From positions 1-64,000 of the forward strand of contig NZ_JAGUCN010000018.1 in assembly GCF_018271975.1 (NCBI RefSeq): a stretch of DNA of 64,000 nt, written 5' to 3'. A program made the position numbers and the translations under genes. This document shows, piece by piece, positions 35,054-42,477 of this stretch. Position 1 is the first letter of the stretch; each line of letters opens with the position of its first letter. This DNA comes from Carboxylicivirga mesophila. Lineage in GTDB: Bacteria > Bacteroidota > Bacteroidia > Bacteroidales > Marinilabiliaceae. Below the pieces are notes generated by a model. It was given only the letters and a program-made list of their open reading frames with translations. It searched no databases and was not told where the DNA came from.

Positions 35054-37156
35054 TTATCCTAATCGTAAATAGATGGTTGCTCCTTTTCTAAAATTCTGAC
35101 CCGCCGTCATCGACTGATCCCGAACAGCCCCTACTCCTTTAATAATTACTTTCAATCCCATATTTTCGAGCAGCATGACCGCATCCTTAGCACCCATGCC
35201 TCTCACATTTGGCACAATGCCATCAGGAAAACTTTTAGCCTTCACATTCACTTCGTGTTCCCTGGCGGATGCCGAAATCCATTGGGAATTAACCTCCTGG
35301 CCATTCACCATCACACCCAGCTCATTAAAAACCGTCAGCAACTCTTCCTTTTTACCGCCTTTGGAATATGGCTGATGCTGAGCCAGCTGCACCTGATGCT
35401 CCGTTTCAATATCGGCATGATGATAACTTTGTGCATATACCCGATCGGCAATCTCCTTAAACACTGAACCAGCTACCACATTGGCATAATACACATTGTT
35501 AGAGGGCGCATTAACCACCACAATACAAGTATACAAAGGCTTATCAGCCGGGAAATAGCCTACAAACGAGGCCTGATGCTTTTTATCACTATATGAAGTG
35601 GTTTCGTTCGATATCTGTGCGGTTCCCGTTTTGCCGGCAATCTGATAGCGGTCACTTCTGATGTTACGTGCCGTTCCTCGCTCAACTACACCCACCAGCA
35701 TTTCATGCACCTTATCAATGGTTTCAAGGGAGCAAATGGATGGATTGAGTACCACCGGCTTCATTTCTTTAATCACCTCGCCATGGTGCTGAATGGACTC
35801 CACAAACATGGGCTTCACCATCTTACCATTATTGGCCACCGCATTATAAAACGTCAACACCTGCAGAGGCGTTTGCTGAATTTCATAACCTATGGACATC
35901 CAGGGAAGTGTTACACCCGACCAGGTTTTCTCGCCGGGATACTTAATCATTGGCAGTCCTTCTCCCTTAACCTCAATACCCAATGGCTCCTTCAAATTCA
36001 TTGAATACAAACGATCGACATATCGACGCGGGTTATCGCGATAGTTATCAAATATGATTTTGGAAATACCCACGTTGGACGATTTCTCAAACACCTCTTT
36101 TACCGAAAGTGTGCCGTAACCACCATGATGACTGTCGGTCATTTTACGATCGTAAAAGTAACAATAGCCTTTACCAGTCTTTATACTATCTGTCAGTTTC
36201 ACCACACCATCTTCCAAGGCCACAATCATTGACGCCAGCTTGAATGTTGAGCCAGGCTCCGTCGCTTCGCCAATAGCGTAGTTATAATCTTCTATGTATT
36301 TACCTGTTGATGTTTGTCCCAGATTGGCAATGGCCCGAATTTTACCCGTTGCTACTTCCATGAGCACTGCGCAGCCATGGTCGGCCTGGTGCGCCTGCAA
36401 CTGCTGCAGCAAAGCACTCTCGGCCACGTCCTGCAAACCGATATCAATGGTCGTCACCACATCATGTCCATCCACCGGCTCCACCTGCTCTTCGACCACC
36501 CAGTTACCGCTTACACGCGTGCGCGTACTCACACCGGCCACACCGCGCAGAATACTGTTATAGGCCATTTCCAGACCAAAGCGTCCGCCCAGGTCCTTTT
36601 CGGCATATAAACTTCCAACGGTACGAGCTGCCAGTTCACCAAATGGCAATTTGCGGTTTTCATACTTTCGCGGAATAAAACCACCTTTATTTGATCCCAA
36701 TCGGAAAATTGGAAATTCCTTCAGCCTTTTCAGCTCGGTAAAAGAGATACGACGAGGATGCACCATGTAGTAGCGCTTGCCTTCGGCCCGGGCTTTTTTA
36801 AGCGCCGATTTAAAAGATGCCTTGGAACGATCGCCATAAAAACGCGACAATAATAAGGAGAGACTATCAATATTGGCATTAAACACCTCATCGGTAAGGC
36901 CGTGCGCCCGCATATCCATATGTATGCGATAGGTTGGCACCGAGCAGGCCAGCTTTCGATAATCCGAAGCCAGAATATCGCCCCGGTTCGCGTCAATCAC
37001 AATATCCTTATTGGTATGCTCCTCCACCAGATCTTCATACTTATCCCCCTCCACAATGCGCAAATACAGCGCCTTGCCTAATATCACCACAGCCAAAGCA
37101 GCTATGCCAATATACAGCAAACCAAAACGCAATATGATACTTTTCTTTATCTGCAT
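35054..37156 (-). CDS. ftsI: division-specific penicillin-binding protein 3 with PASTA domain
   Basis: The 700-residue protein has an N-terminal membrane helix, a PBP dimerisation domain and a transpeptidase domain. EPGSTFKLAS (SxxK, about 305), KSSNVGIS (SxN, about 360) and GKTGTAQ (KTG, about 510) are present. A C-terminal PASTA domain (VPNVRGMGAKDAVMLLENMG to the end) follows. It crosslinks septal peptidoglycan with FtsW. The linked order ftsL-ftsI-murE is standard. Confidence 0.97.
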   Translation of the reverse strand: MQIKKSIILRFGLLYIGIAALAVVILGKALYLRIVEGDKYEDLVEEHTNKDIVIDANRGDILASDYRKLACSVPTYRIHMDMRAHGLTDEVFNANIDSLSLLLSRFYGDRSKASFKSALKKARAEGKRYYMVHPRRISFTELKRLKEFPIFRLGSNKGGFIPRKYENRKLPFGELAARTVGSLYAEKDLGGRFGLEMAYNSILRGVAGVSTRTRVSGNWVVEEQVEPVDGHDVVTTIDIGLQDVAESALLQQLQAHQADHGCAVLMEVATGKIRAIANLGQTSTGKYIEDYNYAIGEATEPGSTFKLASMIVALEDGVVKLTDSIKTGKGYCYFYDRKMTDSHHGGYGTLSVKEVFEKSSNVGISKIIFDNYRDNPRRYVDRLYSMNLKEPLGIEVKGEGLPMIKYPGEKTWSGVTLPWMSIGYEIQQTPLQVLTFYNAVANNGKMVKPMFVESIQHHGEVIKEMKPVVLNPSICSLETIDKVHEMLVGVVERGTARNIRSDRYQIAGKTGTAQISNETTSYSDKKHQASFVGYFPADKPLYTCIVVVNAPSNNVYYANVVAGSVFKEIADRVYAQSYHHADIETEHQVQLAQHQPYSKGGKKEELLTVFNELGVMVNGQEVNSQWISASAREHEVNVKAKSFPDGIVPNVRGMGAKDAVMLLENMGLKVIIKGVGAVRDQSMTAGQNFRKGATIYLRLG

Positions 37157-37537
37157 TTACTTCTTCACCTTTAGGCGCCTTGGAGGCTCAGTTAATTCTT
37201 CCAGTTCCAGGTTTTTCGCTCTTATCTTTTTTAATACCTCACTCTGCTTACTCATAAACATCAGCTCCGAAGAGGTGGTAATGGCCTCGTAGCGCAGTGA
37301 TTTCAGCTCACCATTGAGTCTGGCCACTTCGCGCATCTGCTCCTCCATGCGGTAATGATTACCGATATAGAGAAAAGCAAAAAAAGCCAGGAACAAAGCA
37401 AAAGGCAATTGCTTGGCCACCAGTGAGCGCGTAAATAACCGGCCGTTAATCACATCACGTACCGAGATGTTTTTTAACTCATCCACCTCCTCTTTGGAAA
37501 GCATGAACTCCGGTATCTTATTCATTCGCCACTTCAT
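37157..37537 (-). CDS. ftsL: FtsL-like divisome protein
   Basis: The 126-residue protein has a cytoplasmic N-terminus, one membrane segment (PFALFLAFFAFLYIGNHY, about 45-63) and a coiled-coil periplasmic part (MEEQMREVARLNGELKSLRYE and following). Sequence identity in this family is low; the assignment rests on topology and on the place between rsmH and ftsI. Its start overlaps the end of rsmH by 4 bp. Confidence 0.88.
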   Translation of the reverse strand: MKWRMNKIPEFMLSKEEVDELKNISVRDVINGRLFTRSLVAKQLPFALFLAFFAFLYIGNHYRMEEQMREVARLNGELKSLRYEAITTSSELMFMSKQSEVLKKIRAKNLELEELTEPPRRLKVKK

Positions 37538-38442
37538 ACCCGCTCTGCAATTCTCAGTTTGGCACTACGTGCCCGGTTATTACGTTCAATTTCTTCGTCC
37601 GATGGCAGTATCAGCTTGCGGTTAACCGCTTTAAACGGCACATCGGCATGTCCATATATATCTTTGTCGGGCTGGTTTTTATCGCAATCACCCGAACGAA
37701 TAAAGTTCTTCACCAAACGGTCTTCCAAACTATGATAAGAGATAACCGACAAACGGCCACCCTGCTTAATGGCATCGGTTGACTGCATCAGCACCGACTT
37801 CAGCACGTCCATCTCCTTATTTACCTCAATGCGCAAAGCCTGAAACACCTGCGCCAGAAATTTCGACTGCTCCTTTTTTGGCCCTACCTTTTCGGCCAGC
37901 TCTTTTAAGTCAGTAGTGGTTTCGAACGGACGTGAAGCCCTGGCTTTGATGATCTCTGATGCCAGTTTGTACGATGATTTGATTTCGCCATACTGCCAGA
38001 AGATGCGTTTCAGATCATCCAGCTCATAGGTATTGACCAAATCGGCTGCCGTCATCTGCAAGCCCTGGCCCATACGCATATCCAGCTTGCCCTCGAAGCG
38101 AAAGGAGAATCCCCGCTCGGCCGCATCAAAATGGTGCGACGACACACCTAAATCACCCAATATACCGTCCACTTTATCGATATTGAGGTAACGCAAAAAA
38201 TGCGAAAGATACTGGAAGTTATGACGTACAAACAGTAAACGCTCATCATCGGGCCGGTTGTTGTAGGCATCTTCATCCTGATCAAACACCACCAAGCGAC
38301 CATTATCACCTAAACGCGAGAGTATTTCGCGCGAATGACCACCGCCGCCAAATGTCAGATCGACGTAAACACCATCGGGCCGGATGTTTAAGCCATCCAC
38401 CGATTCCTTGAGTAAAACTGGTATATGATACCCCTGCTCCAT
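37534..38442 (-). CDS. rsmH: 16S rRNA (cytosine1402-N4)-methyltransferase
   Basis: The 302-residue SAM-dependent enzyme has HIPVLLKESVDGL at the N-terminus, the SAM loop YVDLTFGGGGHSREIL (about 25-40), GILGDLGVSSHHFD (about 93) and RGFSFRFEGKLDMRM. The C-terminal part shows VISYHSLEDRLVKNF. It is the second gene of the dcw cluster, 5 bp after mraZ. Confidence 0.97.
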   Translation of the reverse strand: MEQGYHIPVLLKESVDGLNIRPDGVYVDLTFGGGGHSREILSRLGDNGRLVVFDQDEDAYNNRPDDERLLFVRHNFQYLSHFLRYLNIDKVDGILGDLGVSSHHFDAAERGFSFRFEGKLDMRMGQGLQMTAADLVNTYELDDLKRIFWQYGEIKSSYKLASEIIKARASRPFETTTDLKELAEKVGPKKEQSKFLAQVFQALRIEVNKEMDVLKSVLMQSTDAIKQGGRLSVISYHSLEDRLVKNFIRSGDCDKNQPDKDIYGHADVPFKAVNRKLILPSDEEIERNNRARSAKLRIAERV

Positions 38443-38447
38443 AACAA

Positions 38448-38918
38448 TTACTTTTCTTCTTCGGCCGCAAAGTTACCACCTAGTAACTCTTCTGCCAACT
38501 CTCCTAACTCATCTCCACTCAATCCATCCTCATCAAGCTGCTGTCGGCTCCATAATTCGATGGTACTTCCAACACCCAACAACACCACCTCGCCATTCAC
38601 ACCCACCATCTCCATCAGGCGCTTAGGCACCAGAAAACGACCATTGCCATCGAGATTAACTTCAGCTGTGGAGCGATACAAAGCCCGCTTCAGCCTTTTA
38701 TCTTTTTGTCGAAAACTGTTTAATTTGCTTTCCAGAAGCTGCACTTCTTTCTGCCATTCGTCCTGAGGGATTAGAACAAGGCAGTTATCAAAGAGGTCTT
38801 TCCTGACCACAAACGACGATTGATTGGCTTCACTCATCACTTTCTTGAAGAGCGAAGGCAATACAACGCGCCCTTTAGCATCGGGCTTACAAACAAAATC
38901 GCCTATAAATGTGATCAT
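38448..38918 (-). CDS. mraZ: transcriptional regulator MraZ
   Basis: The 156-residue protein has two AbrB-like MraZ repeats: FVCKPDAKGRVVLPSLFKKV (about 8-27) and AEVNLDGNGRFLVPKRLMEMVGV (about 85-107). MraZ binds tandem repeats in front of its own operon and controls the dcw cluster. Such repeats are present at 38962-38988. Confidence 0.96.
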   Translation of the reverse strand: MITFIGDFVCKPDAKGRVVLPSLFKKVMSEANQSSFVVRKDLFDNCLVLIPQDEWQKEVQLLESKLNSFRQKDKRLKRALYRSTAEVNLDGNGRFLVPKRLMEMVGVNGEVVLLGVGSTIELWSRQQLDEDGLSGDELGELAEELLGGNFAAEEEK

Positions 38919-38940
38919 TACTAAATACGTATTTCACTGG

Positions 38941-38988
38941 TAAAAGTATAAAACTTTAATACCACATGCAACCACTTTAAACCACTTT
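38941..38988 (-). promoter_or_regulatory. dcw promoter with three MraZ boxes
   Basis: On the minus strand the boxes AAAGTGG, AAAGTGG and CATGTGG (plus coordinates 38982-38988, 38972-38978, 38962-38968) are separated by exactly 3 bp, giving a 10-bp period. This is the layout of known MraZ operators. A TTG (38969-38971) and a TACTTTTA (38941-38948) with a 20-bp spacer fit a Bacteroidota promoter (one mismatch in TAnnTTTG). The boxes overlap the -33 element, so MraZ binding should block RNA polymerase. The leader to mraZ is about 20 nt. Confidence 0.7.
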
Positions 38989-39212
38989 ATGACACCTGTT
39001 GATAACTTTTTCGAGAAAAAATTCACACAAATCAGCTGCAGGCCGCAGCTGGCAAGAAACGCAAATCAAAATGAAAATTCCGACAATACATATCGGGACT
39101 TAGCATACTCGTTTTAATACTTTTAATTTGTTCGCTGTTAGCACGCCATGGAGAAGATTGATACTAATTTGTAAAAGAAGAAAAAGGCTAAAGAAGAACT
39201 ATCGCATTAAAC

Positions 39213-39237
39213 CAGTCAGGATTTAAAATCCTGACTG
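39213..39237. terminator. palindromic hairpin in the region upstream of the dcw promoter
   Basis: A 12-bp arm inverted repeat (CAGTCAGGATTT and its complement) with almost no loop. It could be a terminator or a repeat; no T-tract follows clearly on either strand. Confidence 0.4.
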
Positions 39238-39266
39238 ATTTGCCTAATATACCCTATTAATTCATA

Positions 39267-39300
39267 ACAAAAGCCACGCTATTAACAACGCGGCTTTTGT
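39267..39300. terminator. bidirectional terminator-like hairpin
   Basis: ACAAAAGCCACG pairs with CGCGGCTTTTGT with one mismatch around a 10-base loop. On both strands the stem ends in a TTTTGT stretch. It could stop transcripts of the minus-strand small genes before the dcw promoter. Confidence 0.55.
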
Positions 39301-39326
39301 GTTACTACACAGGCCTGAGGCCTTAT

Positions 39327-39395
39327 TGATTATGACGTAGCGAGACGCTACGCCAAACGTTTTACATTATTTAGTTCCTACGTGGAACGGGGCGG
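39327..39395. repeat. intergenic repeat B, copy 1
   Basis: The unit starts ATTATGACGTAGCG, has an inverted GTAGCG/CGCTAC pair, continues CCAAACGTTTTACATTATTT, and ends with a GTTCC..GGAAC pair. A second copy lies at 39934-39996. This copy lies directly after the stop codon of the small gene at 39401. Confidence 0.7.
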
Positions 39396-39400
39396 AGGAG

Positions 39401-39808
39401 CTAGCGAAATTTTATTTTAAACGGCAATTTCTCACCGTTACTTTTATATAAATAGAGTGTATCACTATAAGGTGCTCTTGCTATTAAATCATTAATTTCA
39501 ACAAAGTTAAATAATGTCAGATGATAATAACCAGGATTCGGATTGAACTCTCTTGAGAAAACACTAAACTTATTTCCCTTTGTATCCGTTATCAGTGTAT
39601 AGCCCTTAAATACTTTAACAACTTGAACTCTGGAAGCTATCTGTTGTTTATCCTGAACTTCAGGATAAACAACTAAAGCATTGAACATATCAAATTCTTT
39701 TTCAGCATTAATAGGATCAAAATCGGATTTTAAATAGACAATGCCAATTATAGTTCCTACAACTAAGTATACTATCCAAAATATGTTTCTTATATTTTTC
39801 ATTGTCAT
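39401..39808 (-). CDS. small membrane-anchored protein of unknown function
   Basis: The 135-residue product has one N-terminal membrane segment (about 5-25) and a soluble, probably beta-rich domain outside. No family is recognised. It is AT-rich and bracketed by repeat B (39327-39395) at its 3' end and repeat A (39827-39930) at its 5' end. Its overall plan, an anchor plus a small beta domain, is like that of the genes at 40812 and 41299, but sequence similarity is not evident. The start could be at residue 1 or 3. Confidence 0.6.
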   Translation of the reverse strand: MTMKNIRNIFWIVYLVVGTIIGIVYLKSDFDPINAEKEFDMFNALVVYPEVQDKQQIASRVQVVKVFKGYTLITDTKGNKFSVFSREFNPNPGYYHLTLFNFVEINDLIARAPYSDTLYLYKSNGEKLPFKIKFR

Positions 39809-39826
39809 TATTAATAATAAAACCTT

Positions 39827-39930
39827 CCCCCTCGCTGGCGAGGATTTACAATCCGTGCCAGTGTTTTATAAGCAAAACATCCAGGAAGCCTTTTTATTCC
39901 ATAGCACAGATTACAAATCTGCGCTAGCTA
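39827..39930. repeat. intergenic repeat A, copy 1
   Basis: The unit begins CTCGCTGGC, contains ATCCGTGCC, TTTTATAAGCAAAACATCC, GGAAGCCTTTTTATTCCATAG, and ends with CACAGATTACAAATCTGCGCTAGC. Internal inverted pairs include CAGATT/AATCTG and CTGGC/GCCAG. Further copies are at 40693, 41191 and 41718. Confidence 0.75.
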
Positions 39931-39933
39931 AGG

Positions 39934-39996
39934 GATTATGACGTAGCGACGCTACACCAAACGTATTTACATTATTTTGTTCCTAAGAGGAACGGA
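39934..39996. repeat. intergenic repeat B, copy 2
   Basis: Begins GATTATGACGTAGCGACGCTAC and ends GTTCCTAAGAGGAACGG; otherwise nearly identical to copy 1 at 39327. It ends about 5 bp past the stop of the small gene at 40001. Confidence 0.7.
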
Positions 39997-40000
39997 GGTT

Positions 40001-40261
40001 TTAAAATATAATTTCCATATCTATTGATGAAATCATTACTATTACAAATAAAAATAAACTAATTACCAATAATATGGGGCCACATATTCTCATCCAATAA
40101 ATATTTCGTTTACTTAATAAGAACCTACAAAATCTTGAATTCTCCTTCATTTTTGATAGAGAAATAATTTTGGACAATGTTTTTTTAGTATTAAAAGAAA
40201 AACCATATCCATAAATTAAAAAAACAATAGCGTACAATAATAATATTACAATTTCAGCCAT
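40001..40261 (-). CDS. small two-helix membrane protein of unknown function
   Basis: The 86-residue product has two membrane segments (about 3-21 and 58-82) joined by a basic loop (KMKENSRFCRFLLSKRN). No family is recognised. Repeat B ends a few bases past its stop codon. AT-rich. It resembles the gene at 40421 in length and topology. Confidence 0.5.
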   Translation of the reverse strand: MAEIVILLLYAIVFLIYGYGFSFNTKKTLSKIISLSKMKENSRFCRFLLSKRNIYWMRICGPILLVISLFLFVIVMISSIDMEIIF

Positions 40262-40331
40262 ATTTATTTTCTAAAAAAGATAAATGATTCTGGTGTATAA
40301 TTATAACCACCTCCAATTTGATGAGTATGTA

Positions 40332-40412
40332 CCCCTCGCTAGCGCGGAGTTACAAACTAAACCATTAGTTCAAACGAAGTCACAGACTTCGCTCGGTTGA
40401 GGAACTAATTTT
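40332..40412. repeat. partial intergenic repeats
   Basis: CCCCTCGCTAGCGCGGAG at 40332 resembles the start of repeat A but the rest of that unit is missing. It is followed by a hairpin AACGAAGTC/GACTTCGCTC around CACA (about 40393-40413), a repeat type of its own. Confidence 0.45.
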
Positions 40413-40420
40413 CAATATCC

Positions 40421-40678
40421 TCATAATTTATTGATGACTTTAAATACGTTAATTATAAAAATGCCAAATGCAATTAAATATAAACTCAATATTAGGACAT
40501 AAGATATCCTCCGTAAGATAGATAATTTAGTAAAAACTAATTTTAAAATATTAATTGAGTCTTTATGGTGATCATTAAATAAACTAATCTGATAACCATG
40601 CTTCTTTAGTGCCAATTTCATTAAATAATTACTAATGATAATTGCAGGAATTGGCATTAAAAATAATAGTTCATTCAT
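40421..40678 (-). CDS. small two-helix membrane protein of unknown function
   Basis: The 85-residue product has an N-terminal membrane segment (about 3-20), a polar loop with HGYQISLFNDHHKDS, and a second long membrane segment (about 55-80). No family is recognised. It is flanked by a partial repeat at its 3' side and repeat A (40693-40795) 15 bp before its start. Confidence 0.5.
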   Translation of the reverse strand: MNELLFLMPIPAIIISNYLMKLALKKHGYQISLFNDHHKDSINILKLVFTKLSILRRISYVLILSLYLIAFGIFIINVFKVINKL

Positions 40679-40692
40679 ATCTTAATAATTTG

Positions 40693-40795
40693 CCCCCTCG
40701 CTGGCACTAATTTGCCATCCACACCTTTGTTTTATAGACAAAACACCCAAGAAGCCTGTTTATTCCATAGCACAGATTACAAAACCAGCACTACG
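40693..40795. repeat. intergenic repeat A, copy 2
   Basis: Contains CCCCTCGCTGGCACTAATTTGCC, TTTTATAGACAAAACACCC and TTATTCCATAGCACAGATTAC; the last part is degraded (AAAACCAGCACTACG). It lies between the genes at 40421 and 40812. Confidence 0.7.
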
Positions 40796-40811
40796 AAGAA
40801 TTAAATAAACA

Positions 40812-41138
40812 CTAGCTCAAAATAAAATCTTCTGGATCATTCTCATTGTAAACTACATCTACACGTTGACCAATCCGATATTTTTTGACATTCATCTTTT
40901 CTACAACAATAAGATTTCCATTCTTAGTTTCAAATTCTATTATGGCAATCGTAATTTCAGCATTGGTTGAACCTCGGTACACTGATTCAAACTTTCTCAC
41001 CAAACCAGTAGTTTTAACCCCTTCTTTGAGTAACCTTCTTTTTTGATTCCTTCTAGATATTAAGACTATCATTCCAATAACCAAAACAACACCTAGCACT
41101 AAAAACTCAATCATATAATTTATAAAATAGTTGTTCAT
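40812..41138 (-). CDS. DUF3592-like membrane-anchored protein
   Basis: The 108-residue protein has an N-terminal membrane helix (about 8-28), a basic stop-transfer stretch (SRRNQKRRLLKEG) and a small beta domain. The domain ends YRIGQRVDVVYNENDPEDFIL, the pattern of DUF3592-type domains (G-x-x-V-x-V-x-Y-x-x-x-x-P). Function of such proteins is unknown. It is flanked on both sides by repeat A copies. Confidence 0.65.
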   Translation of the reverse strand: MNNYFINYMIEFLVLGVVLVIGMIVLISRRNQKRRLLKEGVKTTGLVRKFESVYRGSTNAEITIAIIEFETKNGNLIVVEKMNVKKYRIGQRVDVVYNENDPEDFILS

Positions 41139-41190
41139 TCTTGAAAAACAGACTTTTTGTTCGCTTTAACCCACCATTAATATTACACAA

Positions 41191-41286
41191 CGCTGGCACT
41201 AATTTGCCATCCGCGCCTTTGTTTTATAAGCAAAACATCCTGGAAGCCTTTTTATTCCATAGCACAGATTACAAATCAGCACTAGC
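41191..41286. repeat. intergenic repeat A, copy 3
   Basis: Begins CGCTGGCACTAATTTGCC and contains TTTTATAAGCAAAACATCC, TGGAAGCCTTTTTATTCCATAG and CACAGATTACAAATCAGCACTAGC. It lies between the two DUF3592-like genes. Confidence 0.75.
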
Positions 41287-41298
41287 TATGGATTTCAC

Positions 41299-41667
41299 TC
41301 AATGAGGGATTTGTTTCCACCCTTCTGATGGACTATTCCAAAACTTAGATAAAGCAGGTTTTTCTAGCATTATGAAATTATGCCTAGGATACTCAGGATT
41401 ATACTTAACAAAGAATCGGTGTTTAATTACGTTGTCATATTCAGTAGAAACATGCATTCTTTGCTCATACAAAATACCTGAAACAGTAAACTCATAATAA
41501 ACCGTATAACCGTTCCTAAAATTCGCTTTAAAATCTGTGACAGTTCCTACAGTATAACGTCCATCCTTTTTGATCTTATTATGTGCAATCTGAGAATAAA
41601 ACATATATCCTACATAACCAAGGATTATTATTAAAACAATTACAACTTTTTTTGGCTTGTTATTCAT
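41299..41667 (-). CDS. DUF3592-like membrane-anchored protein
   Basis: The 122-residue protein has an N-terminal membrane helix (about 7-25) and a beta domain with RYTVGTVTDF, YTVYYEFTVSG and RFFVKYNPEYPRHNFIM. This is the same architecture as the neighbour at 40812 (anchor, beta strands, VxYxxxxP close). They are likely distant paralogues. The last 15 residues form a separate tail. Repeat A copies flank it on both sides. Confidence 0.6.
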   Translation of the reverse strand: MNNKPKKVVIVLIIILGYVGYMFYSQIAHNKIKKDGRYTVGTVTDFKANFRNGYTVYYEFTVSGILYEQRMHVSTEYDNVIKHRFFVKYNPEYPRHNFIMLEKPALSKFWNSPSEGWKQIPH

Positions 41668-41717
41668 AAGCTACATATTTTCCATTCATAACCGTCACTT
41701 CCAACAATCCTTTCTCT

Positions 41718-41820
41718 CCCCTTGCTGGCACTAATTTGCAATCCGTGCCTTTGTTTTATAAGCAAAACATCCTGGAAGCCTTTTATTTCCATAGCACAGA
41801 TTACAAATCTGCGCTAGCTA
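41718..41820. repeat. intergenic repeat A, copy 4
   Basis: A nearly complete unit: CCCCTTGCTGGCACTAATTTGC, ATCCGTGCCTTTGTTTTATAAG, AACATCCTGGAAGCC and CACAGATTACAAATCTGCGCTAGC. It is the closest match to copy 1. Confidence 0.75.
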
Positions 41821-42477
41821 AAGGCTTTCAATTAGGCTAAACGAATCTAAAAATAATACACTACTCCCCAAAATTTTAATCATATCATATTAAACACAAT
41901 TCGCATGCTATAATGACATATTCATTTATCAATAATGCTGCTGAAAGCATTGCGCACTGCTTTGGAGCCATTGGGAAGCGCTTTTGCCTGCCATATTGTC
42001 ACTTTGAGCCACTGTATACCCGGCTGGAACCACCGGGAAGGCGGCTGGTGCCATTGCGCAGCGGTTGTAAGGCGTTGGGAAGTGGTCGCGAGGCTTTGGG
42101 AAGCGGATGAGCGCAGCAAGTAGCCCGTTGGTTGACCCGAACCAGCTACCATTAACCACCAAATAACACTCCGCAACCCACGTCTCATCACTCTCTAAAA
42201 TAACTCCGTGTCTTTGCGACTCTGCGTTTATAAACAGTAGGTGCAAGACGAAACACCACACCCCTATCTCCCGTCATCCAGCTCATTCAACTTTCAACTC
42301 CTCAACTTTCAACTCTTCAGCCCTAAACCCTAACCCCTAAAATCCAAACCCTATACTCCCAACTACTGACCACTGACTATTGACTACTGACTAACCACTA
42401 TTCTCCCAGAAAAACCCGTTAATTACCACATCTTTCTAAAATATTTCCTAAAATTGAACTCGATTAGTTATTGAAGC
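41821..42477. other. 657-bp gene-free region with degenerate tandem and low-complexity repeats
   Basis: From about 41940 to 42125 a GC-rich segment repeats variants of GCTTTGGGAAGCG and GCGTTGGGAAGTGG. From 42286 to 42402 follow short word-like repeats (CAACTTTCAACTC, CCCTAAACCCTAACCCC, and the CTGACCACTGACTATTGAC type). The open frames here (up to 110 codons) have low-complexity products and no start signals, so I do not call genes. The remaining 75 bp before the acyltransferase gene must hold its promoter, but no clear one was seen. Confidence 0.6.

Noticed and set aside
41929-42261. Overlapping open frames on both strands (up to 110 codons)
   Set aside because: They cover a degenerate GC-rich tandem repeat; products are low in complexity and no RBS or promoter is seen.
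42322-42345. Telomere-like CCCTAAACCC stretch as a functional telomere or origin element
   Set aside because: The run is only a few degenerate units within a wider low-complexity spacer, in a bacterial chromosome.
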